Source: an uncultured Acidaminococcus sp.
GTDB taxonomy: Bacteria; Bacillota_C; Negativicutes; Acidaminococcales; Acidaminococcaceae
Length of the DNA: 8,220 nucleotides
Assembly: GCA_900314165.1 (NCBI GenBank)
Contig: OMUE01000213.1
Location: forward strand, 1-8,220
Direction of reading: 5' to 3'
The translations under genes were made by a program, and so were the position numbers. This document shows, in pieces, positions 1 through 6,569 of the stretch. Numbering within the stretch: the first letter of the stretch is position 1; each line of letters opens with the position of its first letter. The notes beneath the pieces are model-generated. The model was not told where the DNA came from. It did no database searches and saw nothing but the letters and a program-made list of their open reading frames with translations.

Positions 1-533
1 TGGAAGAACTGGCTCAGGAATTGGGAGAAGCAGCAGAAGAATTACTCAGCAAACACGGTAAGGCCGGTAAGGTATTGGTCGTAGGCTGCAGTACCAGCGA
101 GGTGCGGGGCAATAAGATCGGTACCGGTGGTTCCATGGATCTGGCGAAAGCCTTTTATACGACACTGCAGGAGGTGTGCCGGAAACATGGGATGTATCTG
201 GCCGCCCAGTGCTGTGAACACTTGAACCGGGCCCTGGTGGTGGATGAGGCCGTTATGGAGAAGTTCGGCTGGCAGCAGGTAACGGTGCGGCCCATCGAAC
301 ATGCAGGAGGCGCCTTTGCCTCCCAGGCCTACAATACCCTGGAACACCCTGTGGTGGTGGAACAGATCAAGGCGGATCTGGGCATCGATATCGGACAAAC
401 ATTGATCGGCATGCATCTGAAACGGGTAGCTGTGCCCGTACGGCTCAGCCGCAAGACCCTGGGGGATGCGGTGCTGACCGCGGCCTATGTAAGACCGCCT
501 CTGATCGGAGGCGAACGGGCCGTCTATAAATAA
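1..533 (+). CDS. ywlG: UPF0340 (YwlG/TIGR01440) family protein, 5'-truncated by window edge
   Basis: The frame is open from base 3, reading EELAQELGEAAEELLSK, and stops at TAA 531-533. Bases 1-2 are 'tg', so the codon cut by the edge could be the initiator or lie just inside it; the family normally has only about 20-25 residues before the VVGCSTSEV motif, which matches. Recognisable family blocks are VVGCSTSEV with a following G.GGSMD, a CCEHLNRALVV segment (CEH.NRA in relatives), AGGAFASQAY, and IGQTLIGMHLKRVAVPVR near the C terminus. The function of UPF0340 is not established, and the protein looks soluble with no signal peptide. It sits upstream of glyA, as ywlG does in Bacillus subtilis. 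Seen: the motifs. Known: conserved linkage to glyA-upp. Inferred: a cytosolic housekeeping role. Confidence 0.9.
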   Translation, partial: EELAQELGEAAEELLSKHGKAGKVLVVGCSTSEVRGNKIGTGGSMDLAKAFYTTLQEVCRKHGMYLAAQCCEHLNRALVVDEAVMEKFGWQQVTVRPIEHAGGAFASQAYNTLEHPVVVEQIKADLGIDIGQTLIGMHLKRVAVPVRLSRKTLGDAVLTAAYVRPPLIGGERAVYK

Positions 534-570
534 CGAGTATAGAGGATTGTAAGTAACTTTCACTTTCGAA

Positions 571-716
571 TTCGTAGGGGCGGTACCAGACTTTTGCATG
601 ACAAGAAAACAAGGCAAAATGTCGCCTGTGCCGCCCGCTAGCACGGTCTCCACTGGCGATATTTTCAACCTTTCCATCTATAGTTTGTTGAAAAATCTTG
701 TGGAGCCCCTACGGAA
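571..716. repeat. 146-bp inverted-repeat-bounded, foldable intergenic element (MITE-like or structured leader)
   Basis: The ends pair: CGTAGGGGC (573-581) is the exact reverse complement of GCCCCTACG (705-713), extending to TTC/GAA with one bulged G at 714. Several further pairings lie inside. Segments 578-586 and 628-636 form 9 bp and continue imperfectly to 597/614. Segments 616-626 and 655-665 form 11 bp with one G-U. Segments 662-669 and 687-694 form 8 perfect bp. Several of these exclude each other. There is no open frame with a ribosome binding site inside. It resembles short palindromic repeats common in gut Firmicutes genomes, but it is also placed as a 5' leader of glyA. It matches no riboswitch or small RNA that I know. 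Whether it is mobile, regulatory or both is inference. Confidence 0.5.
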
Positions 717-771
717 TAGGGCAAACAGAAAGGGATTTGCAATTTCTTATACTAATGCAAGGAGGATGTGT

Positions 772-2019
772 ATGAGTTTAGAGGATTTGCGTAAACAAGA
801 TCCGGCGGTAGCAGCGGCTATCGGGGAAGAATTGGGCAGACAGAGAGCGAAGATCGAGCTGATTGCTTCCGAAAACATCGTGTCTCCGGCTGTACTGGAA
901 GCTATGGGCTCCGTGCTGACCAACAAATATGCAGAAGGGTATCCCAGCCACCGGTATTACGGCGGCTGCGAATACGTGGATAAAGTGGAAGAACTGGCTC
1001 GGAACCGGGCTTGTGAGCTGTTTGGGGCAGAACATGCCAATGTGCAGCCTCACTGCGGCGCCAGCGCCAACCTGGCCGTGTTCTTTGCGTTCCTGAAGCC
1101 CGGCGATACCGTCATGGGCATGAACCTGTCCGAAGGGGGCCATCTGTCCCACGGATCTCCCGTGAACATTTCCGGTAGCTTTTTCCATGTGGTGCCCTAT
1201 GGCGTAAATCCGGAAACGGAACGGATCGACTACGACAAGATGGAAGCCATTGCCAAGGAATGCCGGCCGAAACTGATCGTAGGCGGTGCTAGCGCGTACC
1301 CCCGTATCATCGACTTTGAACGGATGGCGGATATTGCCCACAAGGTGGGGGCTCTGCTGATGATCGACATCGCCCACATTGCGGGCCTGGTGGCTGCGGG
1401 ACTCCATCCCAGCCCTGTGCCCTATGCGGACGTGGTGACCACTACGACCCACAAGACCCTGCGGGGACCTCGTGGCGGCATGATCCTGTGCCCGGAAAAA
1501 TACGCCAAGGCCATCGACAAGGCCGTATTCCCCGGCACCCAGGGCGGTCCTCTCATGCACATTATTGCGGCCAAGGCTGTGGCTCTGGGCGAAGCCCTGA
1601 CGCCGGAATTCAAGGCCTACCAGACCCAGATCGTGAAGAATGCCAAGGCCATGGCCGACGAACTGCTGAACCAGGGCCTGCGGCTGGTGTCGGGTGGTAC
1701 GGACAACCACCTGTGCCTGGTGGATACCCGCAGCAAGAACCTGACGGGCAAGGAAGCCGAAAAACTGCTGGACGACGTGGGCCTGACCTGCAACAAGAAC
1801 ACCATCCCCAACGATCCTGCCAGCCCCTTTGTGACCAGCGGTATCCGTCTGGGGGCTCCTGCGGCTACGACCCGGGGCTTCAAGGAAGCCGAATTTACGG
1901 AAGTGGCCAAGATCATCGGCCTGGTGCTCAGCAATCCTGCCAGCGCCGCAGCCAAGGAAGAAGCGGCTAAACGCGTAAAAGCTTTGTGTGATCAATTTCC
2001 TGTCTATCCCGGTATGTGA
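772..2019 (+). CDS. glyA: Serine hydroxymethyltransferase
   Basis: This 415-residue cytosolic enzyme uses PLP and tetrahydrofolate to interconvert serine and glycine, making 5,10-methylene-THF. The N terminus carries the family signature [11 protein letters not shown], followed by [20 protein letters not shown] and the [11 protein letters not shown] block. The cofactor region reads [15 protein letters not shown], and the PLP lysine is K228 in [14 protein letters not shown] (codon 1453-1455). Length is normal for bacterial GlyA (about 410-420). I chose the ATG at 772 because AAGGAGGATG (759-768) lies just upstream. The frame stays open back to about 598, but those residues fall in the palindromic element and are not GlyA-like. 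It is followed after 19 nt by upp, probably in the same operon. Its product feeds thymidylate, purine and methionine synthesis, which suits the pyrimidine genes downstream. Confidence 0.98.
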   Translation: MSLEDLRKQDPAVAAAIGEELGRQRAKIELIASENIVSPAVLEAMGSVLTNKYAEGYPSHRYYGGCEYVDKVEELARNRACELFGAEHANVQPHCGASANLAVFFAFLKPGDTVMGMNLSEGGHLSHGSPVNISGSFFHVVPYGVNPETERIDYDKMEAIAKECRPKLIVGGASAYPRIIDFERMADIAHKVGALLMIDIAHIAGLVAAGLHPSPVPYADVVTTTTHKTLRGPRGGMILCPEKYAKAIDKAVFPGTQGGPLMHIIAAKAVALGEALTPEFKAYQTQIVKNAKAMADELLNQGLRLVSGGTDNHLCLVDTRSKNLTGKEAEKLLDDVGLTCNKNTIPNDPASPFVTSGIRLGAPAATTRGFKEAEFTEVAKIIGLVLSNPASAAAKEEAAKRVKALCDQFPVYPGM

Positions 2020-2038
2020 TAAAAGGAGAGGATGTAGT

Positions 2039-2665
2039 ATGCAGATTAATGTTGTCAATCATCCCATCATCAAAGAAAAAATGACCCGTCTCCGCGACAA
2101 GGATACGGCTCCCAGCGAATTTCGCCGGCTGCTGGACCAGATTGCCCAGCTGCTGCTGTTTGAAGTGACGAAGGACCTGCCGGTCAAAGAAGTGAAGGTC
2201 ACGACGCCTCTGGAAGAAACCACGGGCTACGCACTGGACGTGTCCGGCATTACGGTGGTGCCCATCCTGCGGGCCGGCCTGGGCTTTTTGGACGCCGTCA
2301 TGGATCTGCTGCCGGAAGCTAATGTGGGCCATATCGGCCTGACCCGGGACGAACAAACCCTGGAACCTATCAAATATTATTGCAAGATCCCTAAGGACAA
2401 GGATGCAGAAATCATCCTCATCGACCCCATGCTGGCTACGGGGGGCAGCGCGGTAGCTGCCCTGTCCATGCTGAAGGCCGACGGCTATCATAACTTCCGG
2501 TTCATGTGCCTGGTGGCTGCTCCAGAAGGGGTGAAGCTGGTGAACAAGGAACATCCGGAAGTGCCCATTTATGCGGCAGCCCTGGATGATCATCTGAACG
2601 AACATGGCTACATTGTGCCCGGTCTGGGTGACGCCGGGGACAGAGTGTTCGGTACGGTGGGCTGA
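2039..2665 (+). CDS. upp: Uracil phosphoribosyltransferase
   Basis: This 208-residue protein is the normal length for the family. It converts uracil and PRPP to UMP, the main uracil salvage step, in the cytosol. It starts [11 protein letters not shown], typical of Upp. The ILRAGLGF block is at 76-83, the PRPP-binding loop [12 protein letters not shown] at 127-138, and the C-terminal uracil-binding region contains the invariant [12 protein letters not shown]. The ATG at 2039 has AAAGGAGAGG at 2022-2031 as its ribosome binding site. An in-frame ATG further upstream at 1988 overlaps glyA and would add non-family residues. It lies 19 nt after glyA, and its TGA is separated by one base from the deaminase ATG, so translational coupling is likely. 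Nothing is missing or odd. Confidence 0.98.
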   Translation: MQINVVNHPIIKEKMTRLRDKDTAPSEFRRLLDQIAQLLLFEVTKDLPVKEVKVTTPLEETTGYALDVSGITVVPILRAGLGFLDAVMDLLPEANVGHIGLTRDEQTLEPIKYYCKIPKDKDAEIILIDPMLATGGSAVAALSMLKADGYHNFRFMCLVAAPEGVKLVNKEHPEVPIYAAALDDHLNEHGYIVPGLGDAGDRVFGTVG

Positions 2666-2666
2666 G

Positions 2667-3122
2667 ATGGACAGACCGGATTGGGACAGCTACTTCATGG
2701 AAATCGCCCATGTGGTGGCGAAGCGGTCCACCTGCCTGCGGCGCAAGGTCGGGGCCGTGCTGGTAAAGGACCGGCAGATCCTGGCAACGGGGTATAACGG
2801 CACGCCCAAAGGGCTGCCTCACTGTGAAGAGGTGGGGTGCCTCCGGGAGAAGCTCCACGTGCCCAGCGGCCAGAACCACGAGCTGTGCCGGGGCATCCAC
2901 GCAGAACAGAATGCGGTGATCCAGGCGGCAGTCAACGGAGTTTCCACGTCGGGGGCCACGCTGTATTGCACGCACCAGCCCTGTGTGGTGTGCAGCAAGA
3001 TCCTCATCAACGCCGGCATCAAACGGATAGTCTACGCTCATCCCTATCCGGACAAACTGGCCCAGGAAATGCTGGCCAGCGACCATGCCATGGAGCTGGT
3101 GGAGTATAAGGAAACGAAATAA
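2667..3122 (+). CDS. Deoxycytidylate (dCMP) deaminase, ComEB-like
   Basis: This 151-residue, zinc-dependent cytosolic enzyme probably deaminates dCMP to dUMP for dTMP synthesis. The catalytic zinc site is clear: H78 and E80 in the IHAEQNAV motif, then C106 and C109 in PCVVC. C23, C53 and H71, perhaps with C74, match the positions where dCMP deaminases of the T4/ComEB type bind a second, structural zinc; that assignment is by recall and less sure. The N terminus [14 protein letters not shown] is the usual family opening. The start at 2667 is one base after the upp stop and has no strong ribosome binding site of its own, which points to coupling with upp; an in-frame ATG at 2604 lies inside upp and is rejected. 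A cytidine deaminase role is less likely, given the dCMP-type length and the CxRGIHAE context. Confidence 0.93.
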   Translation: MDRPDWDSYFMEIAHVVAKRSTCLRRKVGAVLVKDRQILATGYNGTPKGLPHCEEVGCLREKLHVPSGQNHELCRGIHAEQNAVIQAAVNGVSTSGATLYCTHQPCVVCSKILINAGIKRIVYAHPYPDKLAQEMLASDHAMELVEYKETK

Positions 3123-3161
3123 AAAGAAGGCTGTTGCCTCATCGGCAACGGCCTTCTTTTT
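3121..3161. terminator. Strong rho-independent terminator after the dCMP deaminase, bidirectional form
   Basis: Positions 3121-3138 pair with 3144-3161 over 18 bp with one G-U. The loop is 5 nt, with an A-run on the left arm and a T-run on the right. The arms overlap the deaminase stop codon. The symmetry means it could stop both the plus-strand operon and readthrough from the minus-strand gene that converges on it. Confidence 0.92.
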
Positions 3162-3180
3162 GCGTGCATACGATATTAAC

Positions 3181-3301
3181 GACGGGCGACATACGATGAC
3201 CGACAACCGACAGAGGAACCACGCTACGCGTGGAACAAATTCAAACCGACGTTAGGCGGTTTGTTCCTTTTTCGTCCGTCGGATATCGTCCGTCGGCCGT
3301 C
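3181..3301. repeat. 121-bp imperfect palindromic intergenic element
   Basis: The left arm 3181-3204 matches the reverse complement of 3278-3301 at 19 of 24 positions (counted by eye). Between the arms are a perfect 6-bp hairpin with a 3-nt loop (3219-3233, CCACGC/GCGTGG) and a second hairpin (3232-3267). The right arm also contains two direct copies of CGTCCGTCGG (3273-3282 and 3287-3296). The octamer CATACGAT occurs at 3167-3174 and again at 3190-3197. There is no open frame with a ribosome binding site. It resembles a REP/BIME or MITE-type non-coding repeat, but no second copy lies in the window, so the class is inferred. Confidence 0.5.
3232..3272 (+). terminator. Possible second terminator hairpin inside the palindromic element
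   Basis: AAACCG (3243-3248) pairs with CGGTTT (3257-3262) around an 8-nt loop. GGAAC (3232-3236) pairs with GTTCC (3263-3267) below it, across a one-sided 6-nt internal loop. Five T residues follow at 3268-3272. This is terminator-like on the plus strand and could back up the stronger hairpin about 100 nt upstream. It may equally be just part of the repeat. Confidence 0.4.
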
Positions 3302-3327
3302 TGTTTCAAAGTGCATCCTACTTGTTT

Positions 3328-3361
3328 CTTCTTTGCCCGCCGCAGGCGCCTCTTCACTTTT
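3328..3361. repeat. 34-bp interspersed repeat, copy 1
   Basis: Positions 3328-3361 match 8134-8167 with one difference (T at 3332, C at 8138), including an identical 29-bp core at 3333-3361. The core contains the palindrome GGCGCC and is bordered by C/T-rich, TTCACTTTT-like sequence. This copy ends on the first base of the stop codon complement of the minus-strand gene (3361-3363). Pyrimidine-rich TCTTCGC/TTTTCGC motifs continue into that gene's 3' end. Confidence 0.75.
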
Positions 3362-4239
3362 CACTCTTCGCTTTTCGCTATCTTTTCACACAGCACATCC
3401 ACATTCTCCGTATCGTACTCGATCTGCTCGCTCCAGCGGCGCATGGCCTCCTGAGGATTGTGGGTCAGGGCGGACTCCAGGTAGATGTATTCCGTGCTTT
3501 CCCGGGCGTATTGGGCCAGTACGTGCATGCCATAGGTGTCCGCCTTGTCCAGCTGGCGATAGAAGATGTACTGATACACCCTGTCAAACAGGGCAGCGTC
3601 ATAGCCGGGCTTATATTTCCCTGCGGCTTCCACCACCTGGGGCACCTTGCCCAACAGTTCCTGCATGCGCTCCGTCCAGGCCTCATCAATGGGCTCCGTA
3701 GCGGCTAACCGGATCAGCAGGTCTTGGTAATAGTCTTCATCGGGAGCAGGAGCAAAGTGCAGCTCTTCGTCCGGTACAGCCAGCCCCATGCCCTCCAGCA
3801 GCGTGGCAAACAGCAGCGGCGTCCCCGTGTCCTCGTCGATAAAGTGCAGCTCTCCCTGCAGCCGGCTTAGGAGTTCACAGGTCTCCTCGCAGCACAGGCC
3901 CTGGCCGCATAGGATGTAGTCGTCCACGTAGGTAAAGAACCGGGGGTGGACCGTGCAGATGTCGCACAGGGCGTCTTCCCCTAATTCCTTGATGATGGTG
4001 CAGAGACCGTGCTCATCCAGCAGGTGGCAATAGCCCTTGTCATTCAGGGTAAAGTGCCAGGTGTCCCCCTCTTTGACCATGGAGCTGCGGATCTTGTCCC
4101 CCAGAGGCCCTTCCAGGTGCTGATAGTAGTCCGCCGTATCCTCATCAATATCGATTTCCCACACCTGGCAGCAGGTATGGGCGCAGTGGTCCGCCTTGCA
4201 GTGAAAGTCGTTGAAAAATTCTGGTAAGATAGATATCAT
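3361..4239 (-). CDS. FliB-type (flagellin lysine-N-methylase family) cysteine-rich protein
   Basis: This 292-residue protein has a cysteine-rich N-terminal region typical of the FliB/CxxCxxCC family: C14, C19, C23 and C24 (CCQVW), then C71, C80, C92 and C95 ending in the hallmark HPRFF, then C111, C116, C117 and C121. The C-terminal half is helical and acidic without recognised motifs. Salmonella FliB methylates flagellin lysines, but members of this family are widespread in bacteria without flagella, and no flagellar gene is visible here, so the substrate is unknown. The cysteines suggest a metal or iron-sulfur site. The ATG at 4239 is chosen because AGGGAG lies 9 nt upstream; a TTG 30 nt further out lacks such a site. 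The last codons (EKIAKSEE) fall in the pyrimidine-rich repeat-like tract, so the C terminus may be repeat-derived. Confidence 0.8.
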   Translation of the reverse strand: MISILPEFFNDFHCKADHCAHTCCQVWEIDIDEDTADYYQHLEGPLGDKIRSSMVKEGDTWHFTLNDKGYCHLLDEHGLCTIIKELGEDALCDICTVHPRFFTYVDDYILCGQGLCCEETCELLSRLQGELHFIDEDTGTPLLFATLLEGMGLAVPDEELHFAPAPDEDYYQDLLIRLAATEPIDEAWTERMQELLGKVPQVVEAAGKYKPGYDAALFDRVYQYIFYRQLDKADTYGMHVLAQYARESTEYIYLESALTHNPQEAMRRWSEQIEYDTENVDVLCEKIAKSEE

Positions 4240-4271
4240 ATTGGTTAACTCCCTTACAAAGATACACAACT

Positions 4272-4277
4272 ATTATA
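4272..4277 (-). promoter_or_regulatory. Probable -10 box (TATAAT) for the FliB-type gene
   Basis: On the minus strand a perfect TATAAT lies about 33 nt ahead of the ATG, with the AGGGAG ribosome binding site between them. No good -35 is seen at 16-18 nt; the nearest is a weak TTCCAT. The spacing and perfect hexamer make a vegetative promoter likely. Confidence 0.5.
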
Positions 4278-4319
4278 CACCAATCAAAATTTTTAATGGA
4301 ACGAAAAGTAAAGTTATGG

Positions 4320-4325
4320 TAAAAT
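4320..4325 (+). promoter_or_regulatory. Possible -10 box (TAAAAT) for the radical SAM gene
   Basis: TAAAAT differs from the consensus by one base and lies in the AT-rich gap between the divergent genes. It is 66 nt ahead of the chosen ATG. The -35 candidate TGGAAC (4297-4302, 17-nt spacer) is weak. Its position back to back with the minus-strand TATAAT fits divergent promoters. Confidence 0.3.
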
Positions 4326-4391
4326 AGGTTATTGAACAGTGAGGAAAACAGTTGGCTGGAGATCCAACTGAAAAAGGTTGAGGGGATCGGT

Positions 4392-5384
4392 ATGATTAAA
4401 AGAGAAAAAACTGCCATAGAACAAGCATCCTATCCGTACAAAACCAGAAATGGCGGGGCTACGGTCACCGTGTTTGTACCCTATGACTGCAACAACAATT
4501 GTCCTTTTTGTGTGAATAAAGAAGAATACGCAGATACGACAGGGTTTTCCCTGGAGAAAATATGCCAGAGCATTGACACCATGAATGCCCTGACACCTTA
4601 TTGCGACTTCGTATTTACCGGTGGGGAACCGCTGGCCAACCTGGTGAGCCTGCAGAAGATGCTGGACCGGCTGGCTCCTACCCACAAAGTCTACATCAAT
4701 ACAACACTGCCTGTGTCCAAGACCCAGAGTGAAGAAGAGGTCCTGAACTTCCTGAAACGGAACCGGGACAAGATCACCTGCATCAACATTTCCCGGCACA
4801 TGCAGCATTACGTCCAGGAATCCAATGATGCCCTGCTGGCCAAACTGCCTGTACGGTTCCGCATCAATTGCGTGCTGTACAAACATTATCCGGCAGATCA
4901 GCTGATTCCGTTTATGGAACGGTTCCGGAAGGTCCATGCGCCCTCCATCCAATTCCGCTTCGACTACACGGAAACGACGCCGGAAAATCTGTACGACCAG
5001 CCCCATGACAAGATCCTGCAGGACCTGAAACGGGTGGCGGATTATATTGGTTTGGACGGCTGCCGGATGCGCTGCGGCTTCCACTTCAAGTACAAGGACC
5101 TGGAACTGGTGTATCACAAGACCCTGCCCTATAGCACCATCATCGAAAAAGATCCGAAGGATGATGTGACCTACGCCATTTTGTACGATATCCTGATCAA
5201 ACAGACCGGCCGCATTGATTCCGACTGGGATGGGACCGTAATGGATCTGGACAACTACAGACATGTGGTCTTTGAACCCTATGATCTGGTATGGCGGGAA
5301 CGGGTGGCTGCCATGCCCGTGGCAGAAGAAGAAGAGGAAGACGCTGTGTACCATAGCGAAACCTGTCCTGCCTCTGCAATCTGA
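4392..5384 (+). CDS. Radical SAM protein of unknown specificity
   Basis: This 330-residue protein carries the radical SAM signature CNNNCPFC (C33, C37, C40), which binds a [4Fe-4S] cluster and SAM, and the GGEP motif (77-80) that contacts the SAM amino group. The core barrel appears to run from about 25 to 215. A CRMRC pair (C224, C228) follows, but I see no full SPASM or twitch cysteine set. The tail (311-330) is acidic and low-complexity (AEEEEED) and ends in SETCPASAI. I do not recognise the subfamily, so the substrate is unknown. The ATG at 4392 is preceded by GAGGGG (4380-4385); a TTG at 4332 keeps the frame open but lacks a ribosome binding site. It is divergent from the FliB-type gene and 33 nt ahead of the dehydrogenase, so it may head that operon. 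Confidence 0.88.
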   Translation: MIKREKTAIEQASYPYKTRNGGATVTVFVPYDCNNNCPFCVNKEEYADTTGFSLEKICQSIDTMNALTPYCDFVFTGGEPLANLVSLQKMLDRLAPTHKVYINTTLPVSKTQSEEEVLNFLKRNRDKITCINISRHMQHYVQESNDALLAKLPVRFRINCVLYKHYPADQLIPFMERFRKVHAPSIQFRFDYTETTPENLYDQPHDKILQDLKRVADYIGLDGCRMRCGFHFKYKDLELVYHKTLPYSTIIEKDPKDDVTYAILYDILIKQTGRIDSDWDGTVMDLDNYRHVVFEPYDLVWRERVAAMPVAEEEEEDAVYHSETCPASAI

Positions 5385-5417
5385 ACATTTTAATCTTAAA
5401 TAAAAGGGAGAATTCAC

Positions 5418-6494
5418 ATGGAGAAGCAGATTTATAAAATCGCCGTCATTGCCGGCGATGGGATCGGACCGGAAGTCCTGGCTGAAGGCGTGAAAGTCTT
5501 GGAAACGGCGGCCAAGCTGGATGGTAGTTTCCAGTTTGACTTTACGTATTTTCCCTGGGGCTGTGAATATTACCTGAAGAACGGCCGGATGATGCCGGAA
5601 GACGGCATCGAGACCCTGAGCCACTTCGATGCCATTTATCTGGGTGCCGTAGGATATCCCGGCGTCCCTGACAATATTTCCCTCCGGGACCTGTTGCTGC
5701 GCATCCGCCACGATTTCGACGAGTACGTGAACCTGCGTCCTGTGAAGCTGCTGAAAGGCGCTCCCTGCCCTCTGAAGGATGTGAAACGGGAAGACATCGA
5801 CATGGTGTTCGTCCGTGAAAACAGCGAAGGGGAATATGCAGGCTCCGGTGCCTGGCTGTACAAGGATACGCCCCGGGAAACGGTCATCCAAAATGGGGTA
5901 TTCTCCCGCTTTGGCTGCGAACGGATTATCCGTTACGCCTATGAATTAGCCAAGAAAGAACATAAGACCCTGACCAGCATCAGCAAGGGCAATGCCCTGA
6001 ACTACTCCATGGTCTTCTGGGATCAGATCTTCAAAGAAGTGGGCAAGGAATATCCGGAAGTGGAGACCCACTCCTATCTGGTGGATGCCGCCAGCATGTT
6101 CATGGTGAAGGATCCGAAACGGTATGAAATCGTAGTGTGCTCCAACCTGTTCGGGGATATCCTGACGGACCTGGGCGCTGCCATCAGCGGCGGCATGGGC
6201 CTGGCAGCGGGTGCTAACCTGAACCCGGAACGGAAGTATCCTTCCATGTTCGAACCGATCCACGGCAGTGCACCGGATATTGCCGGCCAGGGCAAGGCCA
6301 ATCCTCTGGCTTCCATCTGGTCCGCTTCCCAGATGCTGGATTTCTTCGGCCAGAAGAAGTGGGGCAGCCGCCTCATCGAAATCATCGAAGAGATGCTGGT
6401 GGAAAAGAAGGTCCTGACTCCGGATTTGGGCGGTACGGCCAACACGAAGCAGGTAGGGGACGAAGCCGTACGGAAGCTGCTGGAAACGAAATAA
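5418..6494 (+). CDS. D-malate/tartrate dehydrogenase family enzyme (DmlA/TtuC-like, isopropylmalate dehydrogenase superfamily)
   Basis: This 358-residue enzyme belongs to the NAD-dependent beta-hydroxyacid oxidative decarboxylases. The substrate arginines R97, R107 and R133, tyrosine Y140 and lysine K190 (SISKGN) are present. So are the metal aspartates D223, D247 and D251 (SNLFGDILTDLG) and the cofactor loop HGSAPDIAGQGKANP. Strings such as GAVGYPGVPDNISL and DEYVNLRPVKLL resemble E. coli DmlA and tartrate dehydrogenase more than LeuB or isocitrate dehydrogenase, from memory of those sequences. The likely reaction is D-malate to pyruvate and CO2, or tartrate oxidation; leucine-type substrates are not excluded. 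AAGGGAG (5404-5410) sets the ATG at 5418. It follows the radical SAM gene by 33 nt. No leuA, leuC or leuD is in view, which argues mildly against LeuB. Confidence 0.88.
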   Translation: MEKQIYKIAVIAGDGIGPEVLAEGVKVLETAAKLDGSFQFDFTYFPWGCEYYLKNGRMMPEDGIETLSHFDAIYLGAVGYPGVPDNISLRDLLLRIRHDFDEYVNLRPVKLLKGAPCPLKDVKREDIDMVFVRENSEGEYAGSGAWLYKDTPRETVIQNGVFSRFGCERIIRYAYELAKKEHKTLTSISKGNALNYSMVFWDQIFKEVGKEYPEVETHSYLVDAASMFMVKDPKRYEIVVCSNLFGDILTDLGAAISGGMGLAAGANLNPERKYPSMFEPIHGSAPDIAGQGKANPLASIWSASQMLDFFGQKKWGSRLIEIIEEMLVEKKVLTPDLGGTANTKQVGDEAVRKLLETK

Positions 6495-6513
6495 GCTTTG
6501 CATAGCATACAGG

Positions 6514-6544
6514 ACGGAGACTAGGATGCCATTCTAGTCTCCGT
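6514..6544 (+). terminator. Perfect 11-bp hairpin between the dehydrogenase and chorismate mutase genes
   Basis: ACGGAGACTAG (6514-6524) pairs exactly with CTAGTCTCCGT (6534-6544) around a 9-nt loop. The run after it is only TTTG, so termination would be weak or partial. It could also be an attenuator or an mRNA-stabilising hairpin. The stem ends 10 nt before the AAGGAGG of the next gene, so it does not hide that site. Confidence 0.5.
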
Positions 6545-6569
6545 TTGTGGTAGTAAGGAGGAAATGCCT

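Noticed and set aside
560..580. Palindrome CGAATTCG (566-573 region) as a PurR-type operator for glyA
   Set aside because: Only a loose match to the PurBox consensus, with no second box at the expected spacing.
571..716. 6S RNA, SRP RNA or a known riboswitch
   Set aside because: A closing stem exists, but none of the conserved sequence blocks of these RNAs that I know are present; no family call is justified.
748..753. TATACT as a -10 box for glyA
   Set aside because: Transcription would start on top of the ribosome binding site at 759-767, and no -35 is visible at 16-18 nt.
598..771. In-frame upstream extension of glyA
   Set aside because: The added 58 residues are encoded by the palindromic element, do not resemble GlyA, and lack a ribosome binding site; the ATG at 772 has a strong one.
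778..2058. Long open frame antisense to glyA
   Set aside because: It lies wholly opposite a clear glyA, has no family motifs, and follows from codon bias in GC-rich DNA.
3273..3296. CRISPR-like or tandem array from the CGTCCGTCGG pair
   Set aside because: Only two 10-bp units with a 4-nt gap and no further spacing; it is part of the palindrome.
3230..3708. Small plus-strand open frames across the palindrome and the 3' end of the FliB-type gene
   Set aside because: Low-complexity Ser/Arg/Pro-rich translations with no ribosome binding site, overlapping repeats and a real minus-strand gene.
4329..5891. 520-codon open frame on the minus strand
   Set aside because: It is antisense to the radical SAM and dehydrogenase genes, both of which have intact motifs and ribosome binding sites; its translation has no recognisable domain.
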